Source of the DNA: Latrodectus hesperus
Lineage: Eukaryota > Arthropoda > Arachnida > Araneae > Theridiidae
Assembly (NCBI GenBank): GCA_037975125.1
Contig: CM075852.1
Coordinates: 17,276,599-17,340,598, forward strand
DNA: 64,000 nucleotides
Direction of reading: 5' to 3'
The notes beneath the pieces are model-generated. The model ran no database searches and was not told where the DNA came from. It saw only the letters and a program-made list of their open reading frames with translations. A program made the translations under genes and the position numbers. The first letter of the stretch is position 1. Every line of letters starts with the position of its first letter. Shown in pieces: positions 12,301 to 23,530 of this stretch.

Positions 12301-13977
12301 ATGTTCCTTTAATATATTATTTAATCACAATAACTTCTGTTTTTATTGATTAAATTTAATACAAGTTTTTTAAAAGTGTTCTTTATAAGTCAAGATTTGA
12401 AAGAGTATTTATCACAAAAATTTATTTTAGGATGGAATTTTTTTTAATAATTTTATTAAATTTCTAATATTTACATTTGAACTATTGAGATAAAGAATGA
12501 TTTCAAACAAAACGATTGTAATTTCAGATCTTGAAAAAAATGCTTTAGAAGTGATTATTATTTATCATCTATCAGTTTAGTAATAATTATTTTTATAGAT
12601 TAATAAACAACCAAATCTGATTAAATGTGTCTTTACAGGCAATATAAATACTGAAAATTTGCCAGTTATGCAGTTTCCATATTAATGCACCATTCTATTT
12701 GAAAATAATTTCTAATATCTCATTTTGGTAATTTTACCTAGGAGAATGTTTCTGGAAAGTATTTCATTAAAAAATTATCAATCATCAGAATGAATATCAG
12801 ATTTAAATAATTATTCTATTTGTTGTATTAAATTTAAATTTTTCATTTAATAATAAAGCTTTAAAAATTGTTAGCCTTGTTTTATTGCTGTATACATCAG
12901 ATATTAATGTAAAGCTTCTGTTGTTTCATATGTGGCAAAAAAATTGAAACACTTATGCGGACCATATTTATATTGGGGATGCTGAGGACTTAGAATAGAA
13001 TGCATTATTTGGAATAAGCAGCCATCAACAAGCCTGAAAGCATGCGTTTTATTTTAATTATATATTAACAAAGTAGATAAATAGGATGAGAGAAATATTT
13101 AATTTGATTAAAGAGTTTAAACATTTTTTATTAAGAGCAAAACTAATCAGTAAAGGCAAACAATAGCATGCTTGGATATCATCCAAAGTAGAAGAGTGCT
13201 CGCTTACACTAGCATCTCTTGAATCCATTCGATACTGTGAATTCTGGTGCTTTTTGGATATGCTTTTACCAAATTAACTGTAGAATGATTAGTGGTCTGA
13301 CCTTTTCATTTCTACAGTTTATGGGTTCAAGTCCAATTTTGATCTTGTATATGTGCAGTGACACAAAATCAATATTTAAATGTAGATCGCAGTTTAATAT
13401 GAAACCATGTTTGCAAAAAGTTATTGTTGAGCAACACACCAAACAAATTGTATCTTTCATTGGTGCAGTGCTGTAATGATGATTGACACAAAATGCAATA
13501 TAGAGGGAATATTGAAAAGAATTTTATAAAATGCTAATAAAATTTATATTTAAAAATATGCTTATGATTTTCATATTCAATGCATTTTTGTAAAAGTTGA
13601 AGACTATAACTTTTTAATCTATGGTTTTTCTTTCCTCTTAGGTATTGTACTATTATATTCAACTAATTATTAGGAAAGAAGAACTACTGAGTGATGAAGA
13701 GCAGACGTTTACTAAATTGATATGGCTTTATTATTTTGCCATGAGTCATAAGGAACTCTTCAAATGTTTCAAGATTCTTAGCACACAGACAACCCTTATT
13801 CCTATTAATGGTGTGGTGGGCAGTCTCCTGCGTCAGATGCGTTCTCAACCAAGGACGCTTAAGCAAATGGCCCGAGTTATCATTTACAATGCTATGGATA
13901 ACAGAGTTGCTCCAAACATCAACAAATTGCCTTTGCCTCAGCCTTTAAAAGAATATTTGCTTGACTGGAAGCCTTGA
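3214..13977 (+). CDS. Ankyrin-repeat and SOCS-box protein (ASB family)
   Basis: A three-exon model, 3214-3384, 9019-10515 and 13642-13977, encodes 667 residues. Introns begin GTACCG and GTGAGT and end TTTCTAG and CCTCTTAG; every junction is phase 0. The N-terminus (to about residue 57) carries a Ser/Thr-rich helical leader. Residues about 65-555 hold nine or ten ankyrin repeats (TPLH-, GADV- and GANPN-type signatures). The last 40 residues form a SOCS box: a BC-box helix (TLKQMARVIIYNA) and a Cul5-type KLPLPQPLKEYLL. Known ASB proteins bind Elongin B/C and Cullin-5 and present substrates for ubiquitination in the cytoplasm; that role is inferred here. The usual BC-box Cys appears as Ala. The start is the first ATG of a GC-rich exon, but that frame is open back to 3146 after an acceptor-like AG, so a longer N-terminus from an upstream exon is possible. 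An AATAAA lies at 13990-13995. Confidence 0.9.
4460..4690 (-). repeat. tRNA-derived SINE, intronic
   Basis: Read on the - strand the sequence starts with a tRNA-like head: an A-box-like TAGTTGGTTATGGCA and a B-box-like GAGTTTGAATCC at about the normal tRNA spacing. The body that follows differs from the other SINEs here. The tail is not clearly defined. Confidence 0.55.
5975..6540 (+). pseudogene. Decayed retroelement-like frame with charged tail
   Basis: An open frame of 128 codons ends at 6359-6361, and reading past the stop gives a second, strongly charged stretch rich in Glu and Lys (a KEKFKIEEEQ-type coiled coil) up to about 6515. A module of short helices followed by a Lys/Glu coiled coil is common in N-terminal, gag-like proteins of arthropod retroelements. 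It lies inside an intron of the ankyrin gene. I do not recognise the family and the assignment is tentative. Confidence 0.3.
6688..6985 (-). repeat. tRNA-derived SINE (CGCCATTGG-end family)
   Basis: On the - strand it begins with a tRNA-like head containing the B box GAGTTCGAATCC. The body shares long blocks with the + strand copy at 43793-44097, including GTATGAATGTGG, ACCCTATAAACGGG and CAGGTGC(C/T)C. Both copies are close to 300 bp. Confidence 0.7.
9019..10515 (+). other. Main ankyrin exon of the ASB-family gene
   Basis: This 1497-nt exon (499 codons, phase 0 at both ends) starts after GTTTCTAG and ends at TGG|GTGAGT. It carries almost the whole ankyrin domain. The frame stays open and codes conserved ankyrin positions throughout, so the exon is intact. 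Confidence 0.9.
10516..13641 (+). other. Intron 2 of the ASB-family gene (3.1 kb)
   Basis: AT-rich DNA. It holds a poly-A/GA microsatellite (about 12162-12206) and, near its 3' end, a decayed SINE (13260-13447). No other feature is visible. Confidence 0.7.
13260..13447 (+). repeat. Decayed SINE (AAACC-tail family), intronic
   Basis: Block-by-block correspondence with the intact copy at 43494-43675 can be followed: an AATG(G/A)TTAG head, a degenerate B box GGGTTCAAGTCC, GTAGATCGCAGTTTAAT, GTTTGCAAAA, then GTTGAGCAACA and a CAAAC tail. Divergence is high, so it is an old insertion. Confidence 0.55.
13642..13977 (+). other. SOCS-box exon and stop of the ASB-family gene
   Basis: The exon follows the acceptor CTTTCCTCTTAG and encodes 111 residues ending ...EYLLDWKP with TGA at 13975-13977. 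It carries the SOCS box. AATAAA follows 13 nt after the stop; another candidate lies near 14267. Confidence 0.88.
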
Positions 13978-13989
13978 AAATCGTTGAGA

Positions 13990-13995
13990 AATAAA
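13990..13995 (+). promoter_or_regulatory. Candidate polyadenylation signal, ASB-family gene
   Basis: AATAAA lies 13 nt downstream of the stop codon. It is unusually close, so the later AATAAA near 14267 may be the main signal. Confidence 0.4.
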
Positions 13996-16900
13996 AGTGG
14001 AAAAAAATAATTGATTCTTGAAAAAAAAATTTTTGGACCAGTGTTCTACATTTGAAGTGCATTAATTAAAGACTTATTTCAGGAAAATTTCCTTGATGTC
14101 CGATCCACTATTTTTAATTATTTAAATCAACAAATTATTCTGAAATTAAAAATTATTGCTGTTGATAAAATGTATGCATTTTATTATAAATTTAAAAGAT
14201 TATATTTTACAAATGTTTTCGAATTATTTAACAAAAGTGAAACAAAAAAATTCATATTGTCACTATAATAAAGTTATACTGATCGATTCTTAAAACTCAG
14301 AAAAGAGAAAATTGTTTATTTTTTTCCTTTTGTAAATAACAATTTACAAAATTACTTTCTTTACTTTTAAAATATATTCTTATTATTTATATTAGATTAT
14401 TACATAATTGTTTATGAAATTATCTGTTTTAATTATATTCTCAGTAATATATTCTCGAATACCATCTGTATAACTTTGAATTGTTAAATAAATTCCTTTT
14501 ATATATACTGTTAAGTTTGAAATTAAATATTTCTTATACAATCTTTCACAAAATGTATTTACAAAAAGAAATACAAAACCTAATTTTCATGTTTTCCTAA
14601 AACATTTATTTTTTTCTTTTTAGTCATATTTCATAAAATACTTTGCTGCTCATAAATGTAAAACATAAACAAAAAAAGTATTACTCTAAAATTCCTGTCT
14701 GCTAGGCATCCAAATGATCTGTACACCTATTATTCAATAATTAAATATTTCCTGCATAATACTTTATTTTTACTTTTAACTATTTTATTGTGTAATTCTG
14801 GAGATTTATGCACAATCACGTGAGATTTCACAGAAATCTATTAAATATTAATAATTCAAACAATTTTTTTATCTTAAATGAACAAAACTTGTTCATATTC
14901 AGTCAAGTTATTTATTGTTTTTGGCATCTATAGACCAGTTTAATGTATCTATAATAAAACTTAGCATTTTTCAAATAATTTCTCACTTTAATTTTTAGTC
15001 AATAAATCACCAACGAAACAAAAACATTAATATACTAAATAAAATATGTTTGAACTCTTATATTCAATTCAGCTAACATAGGTTCAATTTTAAATTCAAA
15101 TAAAGATTAGGATTTAAACTACTGTCAAACAATGTATTCTTCAGGATTTTGGTATTGTATTTCTTATGATATTCATCATTAAGTATTTATTTATGTATCT
15201 TTCTATGTTATTGATTGTAATTTATAGTCATTTGGTTAATTTTAATAGGGAAAAACAAAATTATTTTAACATTAAATGCAAGCAAAATTGTATAAAAATT
15301 AAATATTGTGTTTTTTATAAAAATTGATAAAATTCTCTCCTGTGTGTATTACATTCCATGGAATTCAAAGTTAAAAAGAAATTTAGAAGGCTTGTGACTT
15401 TCCTAAGCATCTATATATATAAATTATTCAATTATGATTTTCTTAACATATATTACATCATAATAGCTCTTTAGGAACGAAATAATAAGAATCTCCATGT
15501 ACAAAGAATACATTTTCATGCATGTTATTTCATAAAATTGTAGTTACAAATTTATTAGCATATATTATTTAGCATATATTATATTACAAATTTATTAGCA
15601 CATAATTGTATTAACTAATATAATATAACACAATTTTTACACAAGATCGTTCGGTTTTACACTTTCACTGATAGCGTAAAATATTTTAATCATTTCTGTT
15701 ATTAATCAATAAAAAAATCTTCTTTAAAAATATAAATATTTTTTACTCTTTCAATAAATCATGCCTTTGGAAAAAGTGCTGCAATACTGCTAATTAAAAT
15801 TGTGGAGGTCGTAATTATTATCTACTTTTATTTTAGTACAAGCTCGCAAAAAAGAATATGTAAAAATATATCAAGAATTGTGTAATATAAAAATCCTTAA
15901 TCATGTGTGCACACATTGGCTTTCTTGTAAAAGTTTTCAGAGTCTCATTAATCAGCGAGATCTTCTTTCAAAGTATATGCACAATATAGTTTAAGTTGAA
16001 TAGTCTGCATATTATGAAAATCTGACACCATTCAGCATCAAAGGAATTAAAAAAAGGAAAAAAAGTTAATGTCTATGTATAAATTAAGCCTAAAATAAAA
16101 AACGGTTTGAAATGTGGTCAGAAAAGTGCAAGAAAATCTTTTGTTAAAGTTATTGAATCGAAATCTCAAAATATATATGAGCATAAAATGTTTCCCTTCC
16201 TCTAATTATATTTCCTATAAATTTCAGTCTGTTTTTTGTATCATATTGTTAAGATATTCAACTGTATTTCTTATTATAGATTAGTCATTCAGGAATTAAT
16301 GAACTTAAAAGTTATGCCCACTGAATGAATTAATATACCAAGTTTATTGAATCATTATTTATTAGAAGTACAATATTTTGAGAGAGAAGTGGATTATTAT
16401 TCCTGTGGTAATCAAAATGAATCTTGTGATTTAGTTGTAGGAAAGGATACGTTTGATATTGTTGCTACATTATCTGGGGAAGAAAAATTTTTATGTGGCG
16501 TTTGGAAATATTTCATTGCAATTGGTGATTATATTTTAAATATATTTCCTTCAAAACACAATATCTTTTACATCATTTGCAATTGCCAGATATGATGCCA
16601 AATTTTCCAGTATGAGATACTTTATTTAAATGTTTCCATGTTTGCTGCTAATTAAAGATGTTGAAAGATAAATGCTTTTAAATATTTTTTTAAATTCAAA
16701 ACCAGGTTTTATTGCTTTACTATTTATTTGGCTTCACAACAATTTAGGAATGCACCTCAAAACTTGATTTTTTTTTTTTTTTTGCATTAAATATTAGAGT
16801 TATATACATAGTATTTTTAAGTGGGGTTTTTATATATCTTAATACTAAGTTTCCATTTGATTTATTGAAATATTTCTTCTGTAAAGCTGTTTTTCATACA

Positions 16901-17330
16901 ATTGAAGTTTTGATTACGAATTATTATTTTCAAAACAGTAATTTAATCAAAGCTCAGCTAATTATTAAATTTTAATATATATATTTTTGTTGAAAGGATA
17001 AATTTTTTAAACAACTTTAAATTTGCAACTTAAGTTGCATTATGCTGTGAACATTATATTTAAATCAAATGTAAGTATCAAAGAAGGGGGGGAAGAGGTA
17101 TTTATTAGTTTCCAATAAGGAATCTCTCTTCCTAAATTTTATTTATATAATGAACCAAAAATTACGCTGGATAAATAATCAGGGGAAGCAAAGCATCTTA
17201 ATTTATATACATATTTTTATTGTTAATAAGTTATTTATCAATTTAACTTGTTTTAACTTTGTTTATCGTTTTTTTTATTTTCTTCTAATTTATTATATTT
17301 TTGATCAAGAACTACTCACTTCCTAAAGTT
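13996..17330. other. AT-rich intergenic DNA
   Basis: I found no gene, transposon terminus or SINE head in this stretch. There are local AT duplications, for example TAGCATATATTAT-type repeats near 15556-15600, and long A/T tracts. A frame at 16347-16595 has no recognisable motif and is probably chance. Confidence 0.5.
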
Positions 17331-17559
17331 AAACGCGGAGGGAAAAATGCTAATTACCGGAAGCCAATCAGAATTGAAGAGAATGCAAATTGCTGCAGAG
17401 GTAGATGAAAGTATGTAAATATGTTAGGTAACAGCCAATCGCGTTTTCATGTCAAGAAATATGCAAAAAGGGCAGTCTTATAAGATACCAGCTTTACGAA
17501 GGGTTACAAAAGTTGATTGCAAGTGCTGATAGAAGGTGTTTAAAACTTTCGTACGTTTT

Positions 17560-18324
17560 GTTTTCAAGACATACGTGTTTCTATCTATGAATACAGCGTC
17601 GATTGGTAAGATGATACCTGCAGCTACTGTACGCCGAAGATTACATATAAGTGAACTGTACGCCCGAATTGTGTGTATATCCCTCCAAACAAGAGGGGCA
17701 CGATTAAAGTGGTGCCGGAAACATTTCCATTTGTCTGGGGCAATACCATGTTTACTGATGAGTCAAGATTTGCTCTGGAGCCAGAGGACAAGCGTATAAG
17801 GATATGGACTGAACAAGGAACACGCAATCAGCCCCAAAACATCACCGAACATCACGCATTCCGAGGCGGAAGCATTATGGTGTGGGCTGGGATTTCATTT
17901 GGATACCGCACCGACCTGCACATCTTTAAATGGGATTCTGTGACGGCTGTCCGGTGTCGAGATGAAGTCCTAGATTCTGTTGTGAGATTGTACGCTGCAG
18001 CAGTTGGCTCTACTTTTGTTGTAATGGACGATAACGCACGTCCCCATAGAGCTGACATCATCGATGACTACCCGGAGAGTGAAGGGATTGCGCTTATGGC
18101 GTGGCCAGCATATTCTTCCGACCTTAATCCCATTAAAAATATTTGGGATGCTCTCGGCCGTGTTGTATCTTCGTTTCCCACCTCCAGTCACTCTTATCGA
18201 GCTGGAAACTGCTCTTCAAGAATGGCTATTGCTTAATTCTGCGGTGGTTGACCACCTAATTGAAAGCATGGTCACAAGGTGTAAACTTCACATACAGATG
18301 AGGGGGGATCGCATACCTGTTTAA
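17560..18324 (+). pseudogene. Tc1-type transposase, frameshifted remnant
   Basis: Three frames together cover the C-terminal two thirds of a Tc1-family transposase. Near 17620 there is the linker after the DNA-binding domain (TVRRRLHISELYARI); at 17750-17772 the first catalytic Asp block (FTDESRF); near 18020-18050 the second (VMDDNARPHRA); near 18115-18150 the third (SSDLNPIKNIWD). Frames change near 17735 and again near 18176. In the third block the catalytic Glu expected in SPDLNPIE is Lys. The copy is therefore dead twice over: broken frame and a lost catalytic residue. The N-terminal HTH domains are missing or unrecognisable and I could not define terminal repeats. Confidence 0.8.
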
Positions 18325-18329
18325 TGTCC

Positions 18330-19532
18330 TTTTTTCATTTTATGCTGTTTATTTTCACTTTATACATAATTCTGTTTAAATCTCCATAACTTATGTCATC
18401 TGATATAACTTACAAAAATTTAATATTGTTTTCATTTCTGTATATAATTATTGATTTTATTTTATGCATAAATATATATGCTACTTTCCTGCCGAATTTT
18501 GTGTCAATCAAAGCAGTATTTGTTGATTTTTTTTTTGCATTTTACATCTTTGTGCTTAATTTTTGGAAATGGGTATTATTTTCCCATTTTAAGATTCTTC
18601 AAAAAATAATTTTTTCTTCAGAATCTTTTTTTTTTTATTTTTGATGCGAAACATACATATTTTATATAATTAAAAGTAAAATTGTCACAATTATATTTGA
18701 ATTTCAAAAATTAGTTGATTTCCACGTTTTCTATAACAACCCTACATAAATATGGATATAACTAATGACAATTAAAATTCATCAAATTCTTTATAAAAAA
18801 ATAAAGCAAAATTATCACTATATTTATCATGGAATTGTTAATAAAATACAATTTTCGTAAAAGACATGACTAAATATTTAAAAAAGTAATGTATAGCAGA
18901 AATTAAGCATACAATACAGTTTCTGGCCCATACAAAACAATATCTGGCCACTTCATTTTTTAATTTCTTGAATTCAGTCACAAATGAAATTCTGTTTATC
19001 CTATAAAAAGAGAAAATAATGTTTATATTTCAAATTAATGCATAAGTTTAGACTCAAATAATAATAGTAATATCTTATAATAATATATATACCTGAATAA
19101 TTTTAAGTATTAAGCTATTAAAATGTGCATAGATATAAAAATGTAATTAAAAGGATCACTTAATTTTAGATTGAAATGCTATTGAACTACATTCAAAGAT
19201 TGAAAAATATATGTCATTTAACGAGTGAAAATTATTACGAAATTATGCTACTGAAGTAACGGAAAGCATTTGTTATAAAATGAAGTCAATAAAAATAAGT
19301 TTATGATTAAATTATTAAAATAAGCATATACATATATTAAAAAAACTTAATTTTTTTTTTATCAATTTTATGTAATTTATTAAAAAAATTTAATTTTAAT
19401 TTAAAGTTTAAATATCTGTAACATTGAAATGAATTTTTAAATTGTTCTTACAAAAAACATTAGTTCAATTTAGTTACAAAAAATATGTGTTTATTTAATT
19501 TTAATAAGAGAAAGATATTTTAATTTATGTAT
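18330..19532. other. AT-rich intergenic DNA
   Basis: This stretch holds A/T homopolymers and no coding or repeat signature that I recognise. It separates the Tc1 remnant from the retroposed hairpin at 19542. Confidence 0.5.
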
Positions 19533-19541
19533 TCTAGTACA

Positions 19542-19597
19542 ATAATGGCGCAGCATGTCCATTTTTGGACCTTGCGCCATAACATTTAACCAACCAA
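19542..19597 (-). repeat. 56-bp retroposed 3' end (GGCGCA hairpin) with target duplication
   Basis: The insert is bounded by direct repeats TCTAGTACA (19533-19541 and 19598-19606). It consists almost only of a hairpin: TGGCGCA pairs with TTGCGCCA, and the inner GTCCA pairs with TGGAC around a short loop. The same hairpin is found at the 3' end of longer - strand copies near 50436 and 51462. It is thus an extremely 5'-truncated retroposon. Confidence 0.7.
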
Positions 19598-19693
19598 TCT
19601 AGTACACTAGATTTTGACTACGGAGTCATTTAAAATTGCATAAACACATTTCAGCCCTATTTTTATCCCTCCACTTTTAAAGTAAGCGAAATA

Positions 19694-20641
19694 CACTGCC
19701 CGCTATTGAAAATGCAACTCCTAGAAGGAGTTGCCAGAAAGTGACACAATTCCGTAAGCAGAGAGAGACAACAATCTATAGTTATCTATATTTGCAATGA
19801 TATGCATAGTACCGAGTGAGAACAGTGTCATGTATACTGTAGGACCCCTGTGGACTGATATACGAAGCAACACGTCTAGCCACCGAGTCATTGAGAGTAG
19901 ATGGTGTCCTGAGGAATGACTCTCTATTCCCTGTCAACCATTTACCAAAGTGCCTCTTCGGAAGTATGCAATGGAAGGTCTGCAAATGGCGTCCAATCAT
20001 ATCCCAAACGAGTTCGATTGATGAGAGACCCGGCGACCACGGTGGTCAGGGAAGAAGCTGTACATTTTTCAGGACATGTTGGTTGATGCGCGGTCGGGCG
20101 TTATCATGCTGATAAAGAGGATTGGGCACAGTTTCGGTAGACGTGCTTTGCAGGGCCTCCGCCGCCTTCCTGTCGATCCACGCGTGTTGACGTCACTTTG
20201 GCTGCACCGGTACACTGCAAACGCTCTACAGTTCCTTGTTCCAACCATCTTCACCACCGCCGGTGCACTGTGGACACGTCCAGATGTCTATCAGCTGCGA
20301 TTTGCAGTAAGGACCAACCGACTCTTCTCAGTTCGTTCACCTAGCCCTTCGTAAACTCCTGGTCTGCTGGAACTGGCTCCGTTGACGATGTTCTGACATT
20401 TTCAGCATTTACACGCGTTCTTTGTGACAAGAATGAATTTTCCACGATTATTTTCCAAGCAGCGATAATGGCACGAATATTACTCACTCTGCCGGTTCTT
20501 TAACGCATACCTTATCCTAAGTGCGCTGCAGAGCTGTGCATTTCACATCATCTGCATAATTCGTTAAGGTGCGCCTACCCTGAAATTTGCATACATTTTT
20601 GGCCACTCTTGTTTGGTATTGCATTTTCAATTTTGGTTATA
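19694..20641 (-). mobile_element. Tc1/mariner element, decayed copy 1
   Basis: The ends are inverted repeats: TACACTG...ATTGAAAATGCAA at the left and, reversed, ATTGAAAATGCAA at the right, each next to TA. The transposase lies on the - strand. The left sub-terminal part (19730-19830) matches the right end of the element at 47867-50717, so both belong to one family. Confidence 0.75.
19782..20420 (-). pseudogene. mariner-type transposase, decayed
   Basis: Read on the - strand, fragments in different frames give an RINQHVLKN segment after the second Asp, then IELVWDMIGRHLQT, which carries the third acidic catalytic residue, and then a C-terminal RRVASYI block. Matching blocks (RINQHALQG, VWNIIGRHLKT, RRVASCI) occur in the + strand copy at 48090-49125. 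Stops and frameshifts are frequent, so no protein is expected. Confidence 0.65.
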
Positions 20642-20970
20642 GTAAATAAATCTCTTATCTTTATCATGAAACGAAAATAATTTCTATAAATTCAATTTAA
20701 CACTTTTTAACGCCTCAACAGAAAGATTGGTTAATAAGGAATTTAGAAATAAAATTAGTGAAATAGTTGTTTTTGTTTTAACTCTCATGTTTATATAGTT
20801 GATAATAATAAGTGTTGTAATGCAATTGAAATTTTGTAAATCTTTGGGTGTTCTTTTCCAGGATAGTAAAATGTCGCCTCGCTTTTAAATTTTCAAACGC
20901 ACCAAATTATAGAAGCTTGTGTAGCCTGAACAAGTGTAACCGAAACATTATAATTTTTTAGGCGTTTTTA

Positions 20971-22956
20971 GGCAGGCCGCGCACTGAGGGAGCATGTCTT
21001 CAACGCGCACCTATTGCTTCCCGATAGTGCTGCTACACGCGAGCGGCATGTCGAAAAGTACCACACACTGAAGCGATGGAAGCAAGATCTCACGCATGCG
21101 CAGTACATCGGAGCTGATATTGTTTACATTTCTACTCTTCTGTTCCGGCGTTTACTTGTCTGTTTCGCTGTCTCTGCGTTTGCCTGAGAATTTATGTGGC
21201 CTCTAAATCGTTGACATTGTTATTAAATATTAGAAGTTTTAAAAAGAAAAGAAAATACTTTATTAAAAAAATGATATTAATGGGACTTAAATTGTAAACA
21301 CAAAATTATCGCAATAGGCAAGGTATAAAACTTAAGAAAATGTTTGATTGTTATTTCAAATCACAACTGATTTCTATTGAATATTATTTACTGTACTTTC
21401 AGAACAAAGGCGCATTCTTCCAATTTATTAATTAACACAACACTAAATTTACACTGGTTCATACTTCAGGTTTAAGTTCGACTAAAATGGCATTAAGATA
21501 CACAAATTGGAAATTTTTTTTATAAAAAATAGGTAAATTTGCAAAGGTTGTAAATTTATTGTTTGATTTAAAAGTATAAATTGAAACTAAGTTTCATTCC
21601 TTTATGTAACATTAACATAAAAAAATTATATACGATGTGCTTTCCAATACTTCTGTTATGAATAAGATCGTAATAATCTCTTGCTGGGATATGTTAATTG
21701 TAAATGCTAATAATTTTATAAATGCTTTTAAAACTAAAACCATAAGTATTAAATACTAACTAGAGAACAATACGCTTTTTAAAGGAGCAAAAAATGTTCT
21801 TTTTACCTGGTAACTTTCTGATATTTCTGCCCAATTCACAATAGGTGTTATTTTAATGTTTCTTCAATTCATGGACTCAAAAATGACATTAGAAATATTT
21901 TGTTAAAGTTATTTTAAATATATTAGATTTTTTTATATATATTTTAGTTACTTTTTAATGATATTTAAAATTTGTTATGATACCTAAGTAAAAATTAATA
22001 CATATTTATGCATTATAACAAATTAGTTCAATATGAATCAGTTCAAAACTAAAAGTAATTAAAAATAATACATGTCAATGGAAATTCTTAAAAAATATAT
22101 ATAAAAATTATTTTAAATGTAAAATAACTGAGCAATCCAAATAGTAACTCTTATAATGTTTTATGTTAGTTAAAAATTAATTTGAACAATATTATAATAA
22201 TGTACAAGAAGATATGTGAATACTAAAACCCATAGCAACTCATATCGATAGAGGTTCTTAATAGTACTATAGTATTTAAACTAGTTTTTTAATAAGATTA
22301 TTTTAATTTGATAATTTTTTAAAATTTAGAAATTAATAGTTCAGAAACATCTATGCATTTAAACAAGAAATTTAAAAAAAACTTGTATAAAATTTACTTT
22401 ATAAGATGATTTATTTCAACTGCAAACACTTATCGATTAAAAATGTTTTGCACGGGAAACTTATTAATTTTATTTAAATTTCGTAAAATTTTTGTATTAC
22501 AAATTTTAAATTTACAATTAAATAAACTACAAATCATTAAAAATTAGAATAAAAATAACCAGGAAATTTCATTTCAATAGATATTTCCATCAAAGGTTTT
22601 TTTTTTTTTTTTTTTACTTAAATACTACTATTTTGATTAGAATAATCTTCGCTAAAAACATATAATGCAGGAAATATTTTTTCACAAAATTAATGAAACT
22701 GGTTAAATGCAGCATATTCTCTCATTTGTGAACAATGGAAATTCACTTTTGAAGAAATGAAATCAAACACAAAGATATGTACATGTAAGCGACAAGCGAT
22801 AAAAATAGCACAAGTCACAAATGGTAGACACCTGTCACTTAAGTGAAGCTGACGCGTTCTCGATGCTCCAGTGTGCGTGCGCAGCAAAGGGAAAACCAGT
22901 TTTAACGACGTGATGTCGTGCTGCTCGTCTTCTGTCGCCTCAGTGTGTGGCCTGCC
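20971..22956. mobile_element. PIF/Harbinger-type element, 1986 bp, apparently non-autonomous
   Basis: The left terminus GGCAGGCCGCGCACTGAGG is matched by the right terminus, which reads GGCAGGCCACACACTGAGG on the - strand: 17 of 19 identical. TTA flanks both ends (20968-20970 and 22957-22959), the 3-bp target duplication expected for PIF/Harbinger elements. About 200 bp at the left end and 120 bp at the right are GC- and CpG-rich, whereas the 1.6-kb middle is AT-rich and lacks long frames. I saw no Harbinger DDE motif or Myb-like protein, so the copy should need a helper. Confidence 0.8.
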
Positions 22957-22984
22957 TTAGAGGTAATGTCCCCAAAGTAATACA

Positions 22985-23500
22985 TACATCCCTTCAAAAC
23001 ATTGCAGAAAAGCAAAATTATGGATGGAAGGCGAAGCTGAGTAAAAAACATCGACGAATATTGAAACGGCTTGTTGAATCTAAAAAGTGAATAAAGTAAC
23101 CACAGATATGAAGCATATGGATTCTCCTGTGTTAAGGACTACAGATAGAAGACACTTTCATAAAAAGAACATTCTCAGCATAGCCGATATTCTCAAAGGA
23201 ATTTTCTCAGATATTATATCTAAATGTCATATCATGATGTCTTATTCATAAAAAGTGATAAGAAAAAAATATGATCTGACAAATCTTTTGCAAAATTTTT
23301 CCTACGACAGAGTGAATGCACGTTTGGATAATACTTGTAAAAGAGTAAGACCATGATTATCTTCCAACTGTGTCAAGTATGTAGATAAATGTCACAATAT
23401 GAGCAGCTGTGTGGTAATTTTCTGCTAGAGTAATCGTAACCCTGAAAGAGAAGATCATTAGAAAGAGGTGTAGAGAAATTATAGTTGACCAGCTCCATCC
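22985..23500 (+). pseudogene. Possible Tc1-like N-terminal fragment
   Basis: A short peptide frame near 23005-23090 (QNYGWKAKLSKKHRRILKR) resembles the linker between the two helix-turn-helix domains of Tc1 transposases. The downstream sequence has many stops and I see no catalytic block, so the assignment is weak. Confidence 0.25.
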
Positions 23501-23530
23501 TGAATCCAAGCTGTAGTGCGGTTTATTATA

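Noticed and set aside
16347..16595. 82-codon frame in intergenic DNA
   Set aside because: No motif, no repeat association and no splice context; it is compatible with chance.
18393..18644. Hydrophobic 83-codon frame, possible membrane protein
   Set aside because: It is T-rich DNA translated into Phe/Ile; no start context, splice signals or recognisable domain.
20971..21190. CpG-rich promoter or first exon
   Set aside because: The block coincides with the terminal region of a Harbinger-type element and a matching GC-rich block marks the other end. No gene follows.
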